A stretch of 64,000 nucleotides of DNA from Saprospiraceae bacterium (GTDB taxonomy: Bacteria; Bacteroidota; Bacteroidia; Chitinophagales; Saprospiraceae), in the NCBI GenBank assembly GCA_016715985.1, contig JADJXD010000001.1, forward strand, positions 1,922,001 to 1,986,000, read 5' to 3'. This document shows, piece after piece, positions 29,370-38,180 of the stretch. Below the pieces are notes generated by a model. The model saw only the letters and a list, made by a program, of their open reading frames with translations. It was not told the DNA's origin and searched no databases. Numbering within the stretch: the first letter of the stretch is position 1; the number at the start of each line of letters is the position of its first letter. The translations under genes were made by a program, and so were the position numbers.

Positions 29370-29506
29370 TATAAAATTTTGTGGTTTTCGGGTTTTAAAA
29401 GTAATTTTGTGGCTTGTTAGGAAAAGTAATAAATTGATAACGTTTGAAAAATCAATTTATATTACAGATCATAGCTTTTTTTATTATTTTAACAAATTGT
29501 TTACAG

Positions 29507-31015
29507 ATGATGTCCTCAGTAAGAGTCAGATTTGCACCGAGCCCTACAGGGCCATTACATATTGGCGGCGTTCGCACTGCTTTGTATAATTACCTTTTTG
29601 CGAAAAGAAATGGCGGCACATTTATTTTGCGAATCGAGGACACAGATCAGGTAAGGTATGTACCCGGAGCGGAGGAATATATTATTGATTCACTGAGTTG
29701 GTTTGGATTATTGCCACAGGAAGGACCCGGATTTGGCGGAGATTTTGGTCCATATAGGCAATCTGAAAGAAAAGACATTTACAAACAATACGCTGATCAG
29801 CTTTTAAAGGACGGACACGCATATTATGCATTTGACACACCGGATGAACTCGATGCATTAAGAGCTTCAGATCAGACTTTCAAATATGGAATCGAGTCCA
29901 GGAAAAACCTTAAAAACAGCCTTTCGCTACCTGCAGAAGAAACTCAAAAACTTTTGGCTGAAGGTCATCACATTGCTGTCCGACTCCGGATACCTGAAAA
30001 TGAAAAAATTGAAATTCATGATGAAATCCGTGGATTGGTCGTATTTGACAGCAATGAACTGGATGATAAAGTCATACTCAAAGGGGATGGTATGCCGACA
30101 TACCACCTGGCCAATATAGTAGATGACTACCTGATGCAGATCACACATGTTATCAGAGGAGAAGAGTGGTTGTCCAGCACGGCACACCATGTATTGATGT
30201 ATCGGTTTTTTGGGTGGACGGCACCATCATTTGCGCATTTACCGTTAATCCTGAAGCCAACCGGTCAGGGTAAACTAAGTAAAAGGGACGGTGCAAAATT
30301 TGGTTTTCCGGTTTTCCCGTTGACGTGGCAGGATACAGAAGAAAATTTTCCGGGATTCAGAGAAGAAGGATATCTGCCGGAAGCTGTTTTAAATTTTCTG
30401 GCTTTTCTCGGATGGAATCCAGGTACCGATCAGGAGATATTTTCAGTTGAAGAACTGACAGAAATATTTTCTTTAGATAAAATCGTAAAAGCAGGAGCAC
30501 GTTTTGATATTGATAAAGCACTTTGGTTCAATCAACATTATCTCATTCAGAAGGATAACAGTGAGCTGGCAGAAATGCTTTTACCACAGGTACGACAAGC
30601 TGGATTCATGCATTCAGTTGATTATCTTTCCGGAGTATGTGCTCTCATGAAAGAACGGATCCATAAACTGGACGAAATATTGAAGGCGGGGCATTTCTTT
30701 TTTGAAGCACCTGAAAATTATGACAAGGAAACCATCCTCAAAAAGTACAAAAAAGAAAATAAACCACATTTTATCTGTATTGCAGAAGCGATTGCAGATC
30801 TGACAGATTTCGATGCATCGTCCATTGAAAACATTGTAAAATCATATATCGCTGAAAATGCTTTAAAAATGGGCGAAATACTTCCGGTGATGCGGATAGC
30901 AATTTCCGGAACGATGCAGGGACCTGATCTGATGCAAACAATTGCTCTACTGGGACAAAAGGAAAGTGCGGGAAGGATATTGAGAGCGATGGATGTATTT
31001 GATAGTTGGTTGTAA
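29507..31015 (+). CDS. gltX: Glutamate--tRNA ligase
   Basis: A class I aminoacyl-tRNA synthetase that charges tRNA-Glu. The HIGH motif occurs as PSPTGPLHIGG near residue 15 and the KMSKS motif as KLSKRDG near residue 256; RIEDTD and the catalytic-domain YLFAKRNGG are also present. I place the start at the ATG at 29507 (MMSSVRVRFAPSP), giving ~502 residues, the family's usual size. The longer frame from 29444 begins with a TTG and adds a hydrophobic stretch not found in the family. Its stop is directly adjacent to the stop of the convergent thrC. Confidence 0.95.
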   Translation: MMSSVRVRFAPSPTGPLHIGGVRTALYNYLFAKRNGGTFILRIEDTDQVRYVPGAEEYIIDSLSWFGLLPQEGPGFGGDFGPYRQSERKDIYKQYADQLLKDGHAYYAFDTPDELDALRASDQTFKYGIESRKNLKNSLSLPAEETQKLLAEGHHIAVRLRIPENEKIEIHDEIRGLVVFDSNELDDKVILKGDGMPTYHLANIVDDYLMQITHVIRGEEWLSSTAHHVLMYRFFGWTAPSFAHLPLILKPTGQGKLSKRDGAKFGFPVFPLTWQDTEENFPGFREEGYLPEAVLNFLAFLGWNPGTDQEIFSVEELTEIFSLDKIVKAGARFDIDKALWFNQHYLIQKDNSELAEMLLPQVRQAGFMHSVDYLSGVCALMKERIHKLDEILKAGHFFFEAPENYDKETILKKYKKENKPHFICIAEAIADLTDFDASSIENIVKSYIAENALKMGEILPVMRIAISGTMQGPDLMQTIALLGQKESAGRILRAMDVFDSWL

Positions 31016-32302
31016 CTATCCTATCATATACTCCTTAAAGCTTTTATAATCCGGACTCAATATCTGGCTTTTCTTTTCTTTATCCAATAAAACAGCCAAT
31101 CGTTCAGGGATAGATATTTTGGTACCTAAAGCGTTTTCAACTGTGTCTAAAAATTTAGCCGGGTGGGCAGTTTCCAGAAATATACCTGTTTCATTGTCTT
31201 TCAGATTTTGTAAAGACTTATACCCGATGGCACCGTGAGGATCACCAATATAGGTAAATTTGTCATACATTTCTTTCAATGATTTTTTTGTATCTTCATC
31301 ATTTAACCAAAAACCTGAGATATCCTTTTTTATAGCTTCCCAATTGTGATCATACAAATCCAGAATACGTACAAAATTGCTGGGATTCCCCACGTCCATC
31401 GCATTGCTTATGGTTGAAATGGATGGTTTCGGCGTATAGATACCGGAAATCAGATATTCAGGAACAATGTTATTTACATTTGTAGCTGCTATAAATCGTT
31501 TGATTGGCAGTCCCATTTTTTTGGCCATTAATCCTGCAGTGATGTTGCCAAAGTTTCCACTTGGAACACTGAACACTACATCTTTGCCTTCCGACATCAC
31601 CTGTTTGTATGCTTCAAAATAATAAAAACTCTGTGGGATCAGACGAGCTATATTGATACTGTTGGCAGAACTCAATTTATATTTTTCATTTAAATCCGGA
31701 TCCAGAAAAGCTTCTTTGACCAATGCCTGACAATCATCAAACGTGCCCTCAATCTCTAAAGCCGTGATATTTCCACCCAATGCTGTGAGTTGTTTTTCCT
31801 GCAGGTCACTGACCTTCCCTTGCGGATAAAGAATAATGACATCAATCCCGGGCGTATTATAAAAGCCTGCGGCGACTGCACCTCCGGTATCACCGGAAGT
31901 AGCTACCAGTATCGTTAGTTTTTCATTTTCACCTCTTATAAAATAGGCCATTAACTCTGCCATAAATCGGGCACCAAAATCCTTAAATGCAAGACTCGGA
32001 CCGTGCCAAAGTTCCAATACGCCGATATTTTCTGAAAGTTTTACGACAGGTGCCGGAAAATTGATCGCTTTTTCTGTAATCGAAAAAATGTCATTGTCAG
32101 GAATATAGTCTCCAACTAAGGCTTTAGTCACCAAATAGGAGATTTCATGGAATGATAATTTATCTAAATGATTGATAAAGCCTTGCGAAAGTCTTGGTAT
32201 TGCTTCCGGCATATACAATCCTTTATCAGGTGCAAGTGACTGCATCACGGCTTCTTTCAGGGAAACTCTCAAATTTTTATTATTGGTAGAGTATAACTGC
32301 AT
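31016..32302 (-). CDS. thrC: Threonine synthase
   Basis: A PLP enzyme turning O-phosphohomoserine into threonine, the last step of the pathway. Lys107 in LAFKDFGARF binds PLP; ATSGDTGGA and PSGNFGNITAGL are the phosphate and cofactor loops. At 428 residues it belongs to the shorter, E. coli-like class. It is the last gene of thrABC, 39 bases after thrB. No terminator is visible at its zero-distance junction with gltX. Confidence 0.95.
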   Translation of the reverse strand: MQLYSTNNKNLRVSLKEAVMQSLAPDKGLYMPEAIPRLSQGFINHLDKLSFHEISYLVTKALVGDYIPDNDIFSITEKAINFPAPVVKLSENIGVLELWHGPSLAFKDFGARFMAELMAYFIRGENEKLTILVATSGDTGGAVAAGFYNTPGIDVIILYPQGKVSDLQEKQLTALGGNITALEIEGTFDDCQALVKEAFLDPDLNEKYKLSSANSINIARLIPQSFYYFEAYKQVMSEGKDVVFSVPSGNFGNITAGLMAKKMGLPIKRFIAATNVNNIVPEYLISGIYTPKPSISTISNAMDVGNPSNFVRILDLYDHNWEAIKKDISGFWLNDEDTKKSLKEMYDKFTYIGDPHGAIGYKSLQNLKDNETGIFLETAHPAKFLDTVENALGTKISIPERLAVLLDKEKKSQILSPDYKSFKEYMIG

Positions 32303-32341
32303 CTTCTGCTTTGGATGTTTTTTACAATGTGAAAATTAATT

Positions 32342-33286
32342 TCAAAATCTTACTGCACCTTCCTGATTGATTTTGGACAGGTAAGTGTTTATTTCTAATT
32401 TATGACTTTTGTAAAGAATTTGGGCGCTTTCCAGTATTGCTTCTGCTATTCCGCTATTGTCACACAATGCAAACATAGATGGTCCTGCCCCGCTGATACT
32501 GAAACCAAGTGCTCCGGCATTTAACGCTAATTCCTTCATAGTATAAAAATGCGGGATCAGATGTGCCCTTTGCGGCTCCACCAATAAATCCTGCAATGAT
32601 CTGGATATAAGTCCATAATCAGAAGTGTACATTCCAGCAACAAAAGCGCCGAGATTCCCTTGCTGTTGAATGACTGTCTTAAAATCAACTTGTGGTTTTA
32701 AAATTCCTCTGGATTCTCTGGTTAATATTTCCACATGCGGATAAATAACAGCAGCATACAAACCAGGTGGAATATGCAATTTTTTAATATCCAGACTTTC
32801 GTTATCACGAATCAGAATCATGCCTCCCAATAAGGAAGGAGCGACATTATCGGCATGAAAAGCTCCGTCAGCAATCTGCTCGCCTTCTACAGCAAAACGC
32901 AGAATCTCCTGTTTACTCAACCCTGTTTTCAAAAATTCATTTACAGCAAAAACACCTCCAACGGCACTCGCTGATGACGATCCGAGACCACTTCCAAACG
33001 GCATTTTTTTGTGAATCTCCATTTCTAATGGTCTGTCTGTTTCACCGATGTGTTGAAGTAATCGCCATGCTGCATATCCGGCTGTGTTTTTCTGAATATC
33101 ATAAGGTAACTTACCACCTGCACCTTGTATTTCAGTGATGACAAGTCCCGGCTGTGTTCCATCTCTTACGATAATTTCATCCCCGGGCTTTTCCAATGCA
33201 AATCCCAGTATATCAAATCCAACCGCCACGTTAGCAACAGATGCAGGTGCAAAAACTTTAATTCCCGGTCTTGAAGTCTGACTCAT
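32342..33286 (-). CDS. thrB: Homoserine kinase
   Basis: A GHMP kinase that phosphorylates homoserine to O-phosphohomoserine. The ATP loop MPFGSGLGSSSASAVGG (near residue 92) and the C-terminal ISGAGPSMFAL motif are complete; length 314 is normal. The N-terminus KVFAPASVANVAVGFDILG is characteristic of homoserine kinases. It follows thrA by 12 bases in the same operon. Confidence 0.95.
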   Translation of the reverse strand: MSQTSRPGIKVFAPASVANVAVGFDILGFALEKPGDEIIVRDGTQPGLVITEIQGAGGKLPYDIQKNTAGYAAWRLLQHIGETDRPLEMEIHKKMPFGSGLGSSSASAVGGVFAVNEFLKTGLSKQEILRFAVEGEQIADGAFHADNVAPSLLGGMILIRDNESLDIKKLHIPPGLYAAVIYPHVEILTRESRGILKPQVDFKTVIQQQGNLGAFVAGMYTSDYGLISRSLQDLLVEPQRAHLIPHFYTMKELALNAGALGFSISGAGPSMFALCDNSGIAEAILESAQILYKSHKLEINTYLSKINQEGAVRF

Positions 33287-33298
33287 TTTTTTTTCTGT

Positions 33299-35752
33299 TT
33301 ATTTTCCTGCACTGATGATCTCGGCAAATAGGCCAGCTGCAGTAACTTCTGCTCCTGCTCCAGGGCCTCTCACCACCAACGGCCTGCTGTTATATCTTTG
33401 ACTGGTAAATACGATCATGTTGTCACTGCCTCTCAAATTATAAAAAGGACTGTCCTGTCCTACAGTTTCTACACCGACTGATGCTTTTCCGTTTTCGAGC
33501 GTTGCAATAAAACGCAATACTTTATTTTCTGATGCAGCTTTCTGATAAACTTCGAGCATCGTAATGTCTTCTTTTTCAAGATTTGTAAAAAATGAAGCTA
33601 CATTTTCCGCATTCATACAGTGATCCGACAGTATAGGGCGGATTTTCACTTCTGACGGTTCAATAAAATAACCGGCTTCACGGGCAAGAATCGTTATTTT
33701 CCTTTTTACATCCGCTCCTGACAAGTCTTCTCTTGGGTCGGGTTCTGTATATCCGAGCTCTTTGGCTTCTTTCACCAGATCACTAAATGGTTTTGTACCA
33801 TTAAAATTATTAAATATAAAAGAAACCGAGCCGGATAGCACAGCTTCTATCTTTACAATTTTATCGCCACTGTGAATCATATTCCGTAAAGTAGAAATAA
33901 CCGGTAATCCAGCACCTACATTTGTCTCAAACAGAAATTGGACATTGTGTTGTTTTGCAAGTGATTTCAGCGTCTGATATTGTGCAAAATCTGATGATGT
34001 AGCTACCTTGTTGGGAGTGGCTATAGATATACTTGCTGACAGAATCTCAGGATATAATGCAGGAATAAGGCTGTTAGCTGTATTATCCAGAAAAATAGAA
34101 TTGGATAAATTCATATTATTCATGATCTGAACAAATTGATTTGGGTCAGAATTCATATCTGATTCTTCCAGTGATTTTTTCCATTCAAAAAGAGAAATAC
34201 CTGATTCTGAAAAAATCATTTTTTTGGTATTAGCAAGGCCTGAAAGTGTTATTTCAAGTCCATGTTCTGTTTTTAGTGTTTCTTTTTGTGCTTCTATTTG
34301 CCGGATAAGCGTACTACCTATGAGTCCTACGCCGATCATAAATAAATGTATTCTTTTAGTATCAGACAGAAAAAATGAATCGTGGATAGCATTTAAAGCC
34401 TTGGATTCTTCAGACTTTCCGATAACAAATGAAATGTTCAGTTCAGAACTTCCCTGTGCAATAGCAATGATATTTATACCATTTTTTCCAAGTGATTCAA
34501 AAAGTCTTCCGGCAACACCGGGGACATTTTTCATTTGCTCTCCGATGACAGCCATAACACAAAGATCCTTTTCTACTTTTACCGGGTCAATCAGGCCAGC
34601 ATTTATTTCTTTATTGAATTCTTCCGTAATGGACTCTTCAGCTTTTCGGGATTCTTTATCACTTACTGCTATACAGATGGAATGTTCCGAAGACGCCTGT
34701 GTAATTAAAATCACATTCACTTTCTCTTTACCAAGTGCGCCAAATAGTCTTGCAGATACTCCGGGAACACCCATCATACCACTACCCTGCAATCTGATCA
34801 GCGAAATATTATTTAAAGAACTGATACCCTTTATGGTGGATTTGAAAGTTGGGTCGTGTTCTTTTGTAATTAATGTACCTGAAAAACCCGGATTGAAAGT
34901 ATTTTTTATATAAATCGGAATACCTTTATTCAATGCAGGCTGAATAGTTGGCGGATAGATAACTTTAGCACCGAAGTGTGACATTTCCATCGCTTCTACA
35001 TAACTGAGTTTCGGTATGGTAAATGCTTTCTTAACTTTTCTGGGATCGCAGGTTAATACCCCGTCAACATCTGTCCATATCTCAAGAACTTCAGCCTCCA
35101 GTGCCCCTGATAGAATAGCCGCAGTATAATCAGAACCACCTCTGCCGAGCGTTGTGGTAAGTCCGCCTGCATCAGAACCTATAAAACCTGTAACAATATG
35201 TACCCCATCACTGTGACTTTCAAAATACTCCTGAATAAGTTCCTCCGTTAACTTAAAATTGACTTTGGCTGAACCGAAATCTTTATTGGTTTTTATAATT
35301 TTACGTGCATCCAGATAGGAGGCCTTGATACCATGTTCCTGCATTGCCAGCGCAATTATATAGTTTGCATTTCGTTCACCGAAACTCAACACATAATCCA
35401 TCGTCCTGGGTGAAGCTTCCCGGACCAGAAAAATCCCTTTTAATAGATCTCTGAGGGTCTCGTGATTATCGTCCAGATCTGTTGCCAGCTGCAGGTATTT
35501 TTCATCAGACAACAGCGTTTTGGCTGCAGCGTTATGGCGATCTTTAAACTGATGAAACAATGCAATATATTTATCTTTGCCCTGACTTGCCAATTCACAC
35601 ATTTCAATCAGCATATCTGTAATTCCGCCAAATGCAGAAAAGACCACTGCCAAATTTTCACCTGATTCAATTCTTGGCTTTAGAATGGATATGATATTTT
35701 GAATTCGTTCTGCATTTGCAACAGACGAACCTCCGAATTTCAGTACTTTCAT
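33299..35752 (-). CDS. thrA: Bifunctional aspartokinase / homoserine dehydrogenase
   Basis: The 817-residue fusion catalyses steps one and three of the route from aspartate to threonine. The N-terminal aspartokinase starts MKVLKFGGSSVANAERI and is followed by two ACT modules (LQGSGMMGVPGVSARLF; VIGEQMKNVPGVAGRLF) that normally bind threonine for feedback control. The homoserine dehydrogenase begins near residue 470 with the NAD(P) loop GVGLIGSTLIRQI and includes GSVSFIFNNF, TEPDPREDLSGADVKRK and GAGAEVTAAGLFAEI. It is the first gene of thrABC and has a good promoter (35798-35827). No leader peptide rich in Thr/Ile codons was found in its upstream region. Confidence 0.95.
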   Translation of the reverse strand: MKVLKFGGSSVANAERIQNIISILKPRIESGENLAVVFSAFGGITDMLIEMCELASQGKDKYIALFHQFKDRHNAAAKTLLSDEKYLQLATDLDDNHETLRDLLKGIFLVREASPRTMDYVLSFGERNANYIIALAMQEHGIKASYLDARKIIKTNKDFGSAKVNFKLTEELIQEYFESHSDGVHIVTGFIGSDAGGLTTTLGRGGSDYTAAILSGALEAEVLEIWTDVDGVLTCDPRKVKKAFTIPKLSYVEAMEMSHFGAKVIYPPTIQPALNKGIPIYIKNTFNPGFSGTLITKEHDPTFKSTIKGISSLNNISLIRLQGSGMMGVPGVSARLFGALGKEKVNVILITQASSEHSICIAVSDKESRKAEESITEEFNKEINAGLIDPVKVEKDLCVMAVIGEQMKNVPGVAGRLFESLGKNGINIIAIAQGSSELNISFVIGKSEESKALNAIHDSFFLSDTKRIHLFMIGVGLIGSTLIRQIEAQKETLKTEHGLEITLSGLANTKKMIFSESGISLFEWKKSLEESDMNSDPNQFVQIMNNMNLSNSIFLDNTANSLIPALYPEILSASISIATPNKVATSSDFAQYQTLKSLAKQHNVQFLFETNVGAGLPVISTLRNMIHSGDKIVKIEAVLSGSVSFIFNNFNGTKPFSDLVKEAKELGYTEPDPREDLSGADVKRKITILAREAGYFIEPSEVKIRPILSDHCMNAENVASFFTNLEKEDITMLEVYQKAASENKVLRFIATLENGKASVGVETVGQDSPFYNLRGSDNMIVFTSQRYNSRPLVVRGPGAGAEVTAAGLFAEIISAGK

Positions 35753-35797
35753 ATAATTTTATTCAATTTTTGGATATATGCATTCAGAATAAAGGCG

Positions 35798-35827
35798 CAA
35801 AATTAGCCTAATCAGATGAAGGTGCAA
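35798..35827 (-). promoter_or_regulatory. Promoter of the thrABC operon
   Basis: On the minus strand TTG (35825-35827), a 19-base spacer and TAATTTTG (35798-35805) match the Bacteroidota -33/-7 consensus well. The start codon of thrA is 45 bases further on. Confidence 0.7.
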
Positions 35828-35915
35828 AGTTTAATGTCAAATATTGAGACAAATGACTTAAGCCTTGTGTTTTGTCCAGATAAAGGACTTAATTAAATGT
35901 ATTTTTTTTTCAAAT

Positions 35916-37961
35916 CTATCCTGCCGTCTGTACAAGACCTCGTTTTTTAATAAGTGGTTGTATGTCCGGTTCTCTTCCTCTGAATTTTTTAAAAAGCTCC
36001 AGAGGATCTTCGGTTCCTCCCTTTTCCAGAATTAACTTGCGAAATCGTGAAGCCGTCTGGCTGTCAAAAATTCCATTCTCCCTGAAAGCTTCAAAAGCAT
36101 CGGCATCTAAAACCTGAGACCAGATGTAACTGTAATATCCTGCTGAATAGCCACCGGCAAAAATGTGATTAAAGTAAGTACTCCTGTATCTTGGTAAGAT
36201 TTCAGAATTAAGTCCCAACTTCAGCATTGATTTTTTTTCAAATTCTCCTACTGATAATCCCGCAATATCCGGATTTGTGTGAAATTCCATATCCAAAAAA
36301 GTTGCTGCAAGGTATTCTGTTGTTGCAAATCCTTGTCCGTAATGTTCACTGGATTTTATTTTTTGAATCAGATCATCCGGAATTACTTCATTTGTTTTGA
36401 AATGGTACCCGATCAACTTTAATACTTCTGATTCAGTTGCCCAGTTTTCCATAATCTGTGAAGGTAATTCTACAAAATCAGTAGGAACATTTGTACCTGA
36501 AAGGCTTGTAAAAGTTACATCAGACAACAATCCGTGTAAGGCATGGCCAAACTCATGAAAGAAAGCAATGACTTCGTCAAATGTCAAAAGTGTGGGTAGA
36601 TTTCCCATAGGTTTTGAAAAATTACATACTATGGATATTACCGGGACTATTCTGTTTCCATTTTCCTTTTTTTGCTCTCTGTAACTTGTCATCCAAGCAC
36701 CACTTCGTTTACTTTCTCTGAAATAGAAATCCAAAAATAAAATTCCTGTCAGTGTTCCATCTGTTTCTCTTACTTCATAACCAATCACATCTTCCTGATA
36801 AACAGGTAAGTCTTTATTTAGCTCAAAACGGAGTCCAAACAATCTGTTACAAACTTCAAACACCCCGTTTAACACGTTTTTTAGACTGAAGAACTCTTTT
36901 ACCTCTGTCTCATCAAGATCATATTTACTTTTTCTGATTTTCTCTGCATAATAACGCCAGTCATGGGGTTGCAGCTTGAAATCATTGCCTTCATTGTATA
37001 TATATTCCTGCATTTCTGATGCTTCATCAGATGCAACTTCTATTGCTGGTTTCCAAAGATCCTGTATCAGATTTATGACTGTTTCAGGAGTTTTAGCCAT
37101 TTGCTCTTCCAGAATATATTGTGCATGTGACTGATAACCCAAAAGCTTTGCCTTCCGATCTCTTAAATCAATGATTTCTTTAATCAGTTCATTATTGTCA
37201 CTTTCATTTCCATTATTACCTTTGTTGACAAATGCACGCCATATTTTTTCTCTAAATGCACGGTTGTCGGCATACTTTAGCACAGGCATTACGCTGGGAA
37301 GATGTAAAGTAAAAAGCCATTTTCCGGGAAAACCTTCTTTGGATGCTCTTCCGGCAGCCACATTTATGATATCCTGTGGTATCCCGGCGAGTTCTTCTAT
37401 ATTTTCGGAATAGTATTTAAACGTGTTTACTTCCAGTAAGGAATTTTGAGCAAACCTGAGTGTCAAACGTGACAATTTTTCATTGATAGATGTTAATTCA
37501 AGTTTTTTTGAATTAGTTAAAAGTGCACCGTTTCTTTCAAAGTTTTTAAAATATTTTTCTAAAAGTTTCAACTCTTCCGGATTGAGTCCTGATTGCTCTT
37601 TTTCTAACCATACATGTTTTACTCTTTCAAATAAAGCTTCATTGAAGTAAACGCTGTCATTGTGAGTGGATAATATCGGCGTTAGTTCAGAAGAAATTTT
37701 TTCCAGTTCAGAATTGGTATGTGCATTTGATAAATTATACATCACACCCGTCACTTTCAAAAGTGCATCACCAGAATTGTCTATAGCAACGATAGTATTT
37801 AAAAAATCAGGATGACTATTATTGTTTATTATATTCTGAATTTCATCCTCATGCTCTCTAATTGCCTTTAAGACAGCAGGTTTTATATGAACAGATTTAA
37901 TGATATCAAATGGCGGTACTTCAAATGGCGTAGAATAAGATTCATAAAATGGATTGACCAT
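35916..37961 (-). CDS. M3-family oligopeptidase (peptidyl-dipeptidase Dcp-like)
   Basis: A 681-residue zinc peptidase without signal peptide, so cytoplasmic, which degrades short peptides. The zinc motif HEFGHALHG starts at His469, and the downstream third ligand region and GAGYYSYIWSQVLDADAF-like end (seen as GGYSAGYYSYIWSQ) are present, as in Dcp and oligopeptidase A. Length and start are usual for the family. It stands alone; a TATATTTG box lies on the minus strand at 38074-38081, ~110 bases upstream. Confidence 0.9.
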   Translation of the reverse strand: MVNPFYESYSTPFEVPPFDIIKSVHIKPAVLKAIREHEDEIQNIINNNSHPDFLNTIVAIDNSGDALLKVTGVMYNLSNAHTNSELEKISSELTPILSTHNDSVYFNEALFERVKHVWLEKEQSGLNPEELKLLEKYFKNFERNGALLTNSKKLELTSINEKLSRLTLRFAQNSLLEVNTFKYYSENIEELAGIPQDIINVAAGRASKEGFPGKWLFTLHLPSVMPVLKYADNRAFREKIWRAFVNKGNNGNESDNNELIKEIIDLRDRKAKLLGYQSHAQYILEEQMAKTPETVINLIQDLWKPAIEVASDEASEMQEYIYNEGNDFKLQPHDWRYYAEKIRKSKYDLDETEVKEFFSLKNVLNGVFEVCNRLFGLRFELNKDLPVYQEDVIGYEVRETDGTLTGILFLDFYFRESKRSGAWMTSYREQKKENGNRIVPVISIVCNFSKPMGNLPTLLTFDEVIAFFHEFGHALHGLLSDVTFTSLSGTNVPTDFVELPSQIMENWATESEVLKLIGYHFKTNEVIPDDLIQKIKSSEHYGQGFATTEYLAATFLDMEFHTNPDIAGLSVGEFEKKSMLKLGLNSEILPRYRSTYFNHIFAGGYSAGYYSYIWSQVLDADAFEAFRENGIFDSQTASRFRKLILEKGGTEDPLELFKKFRGREPDIQPLIKKRGLVQTAG

Positions 37962-38180
37962 AGCTACTAATTCATTTACAGTTTAATTGAGAAAAATTGT
38001 CCTTAATCAACAATCTGTTGTAAATACAAATAATGTAAATCCAACAAATCCAGATGGCAATTTTGGGGGTGTGCAAATATAAATGAATAGTATCAAACCT
38101 GTTAATTAAATAAAAAATATTTTACAGGTTATAAATGTATCACTGGAAATAATGCGATGATTTCTGAGAATAAGTACCTT

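Noticed and set aside
35753..35915. Threonine attenuator/leader peptide before thrA
   Set aside because: No short frame rich in Thr or Ile codons and no competing hairpins were found; only a normal promoter.
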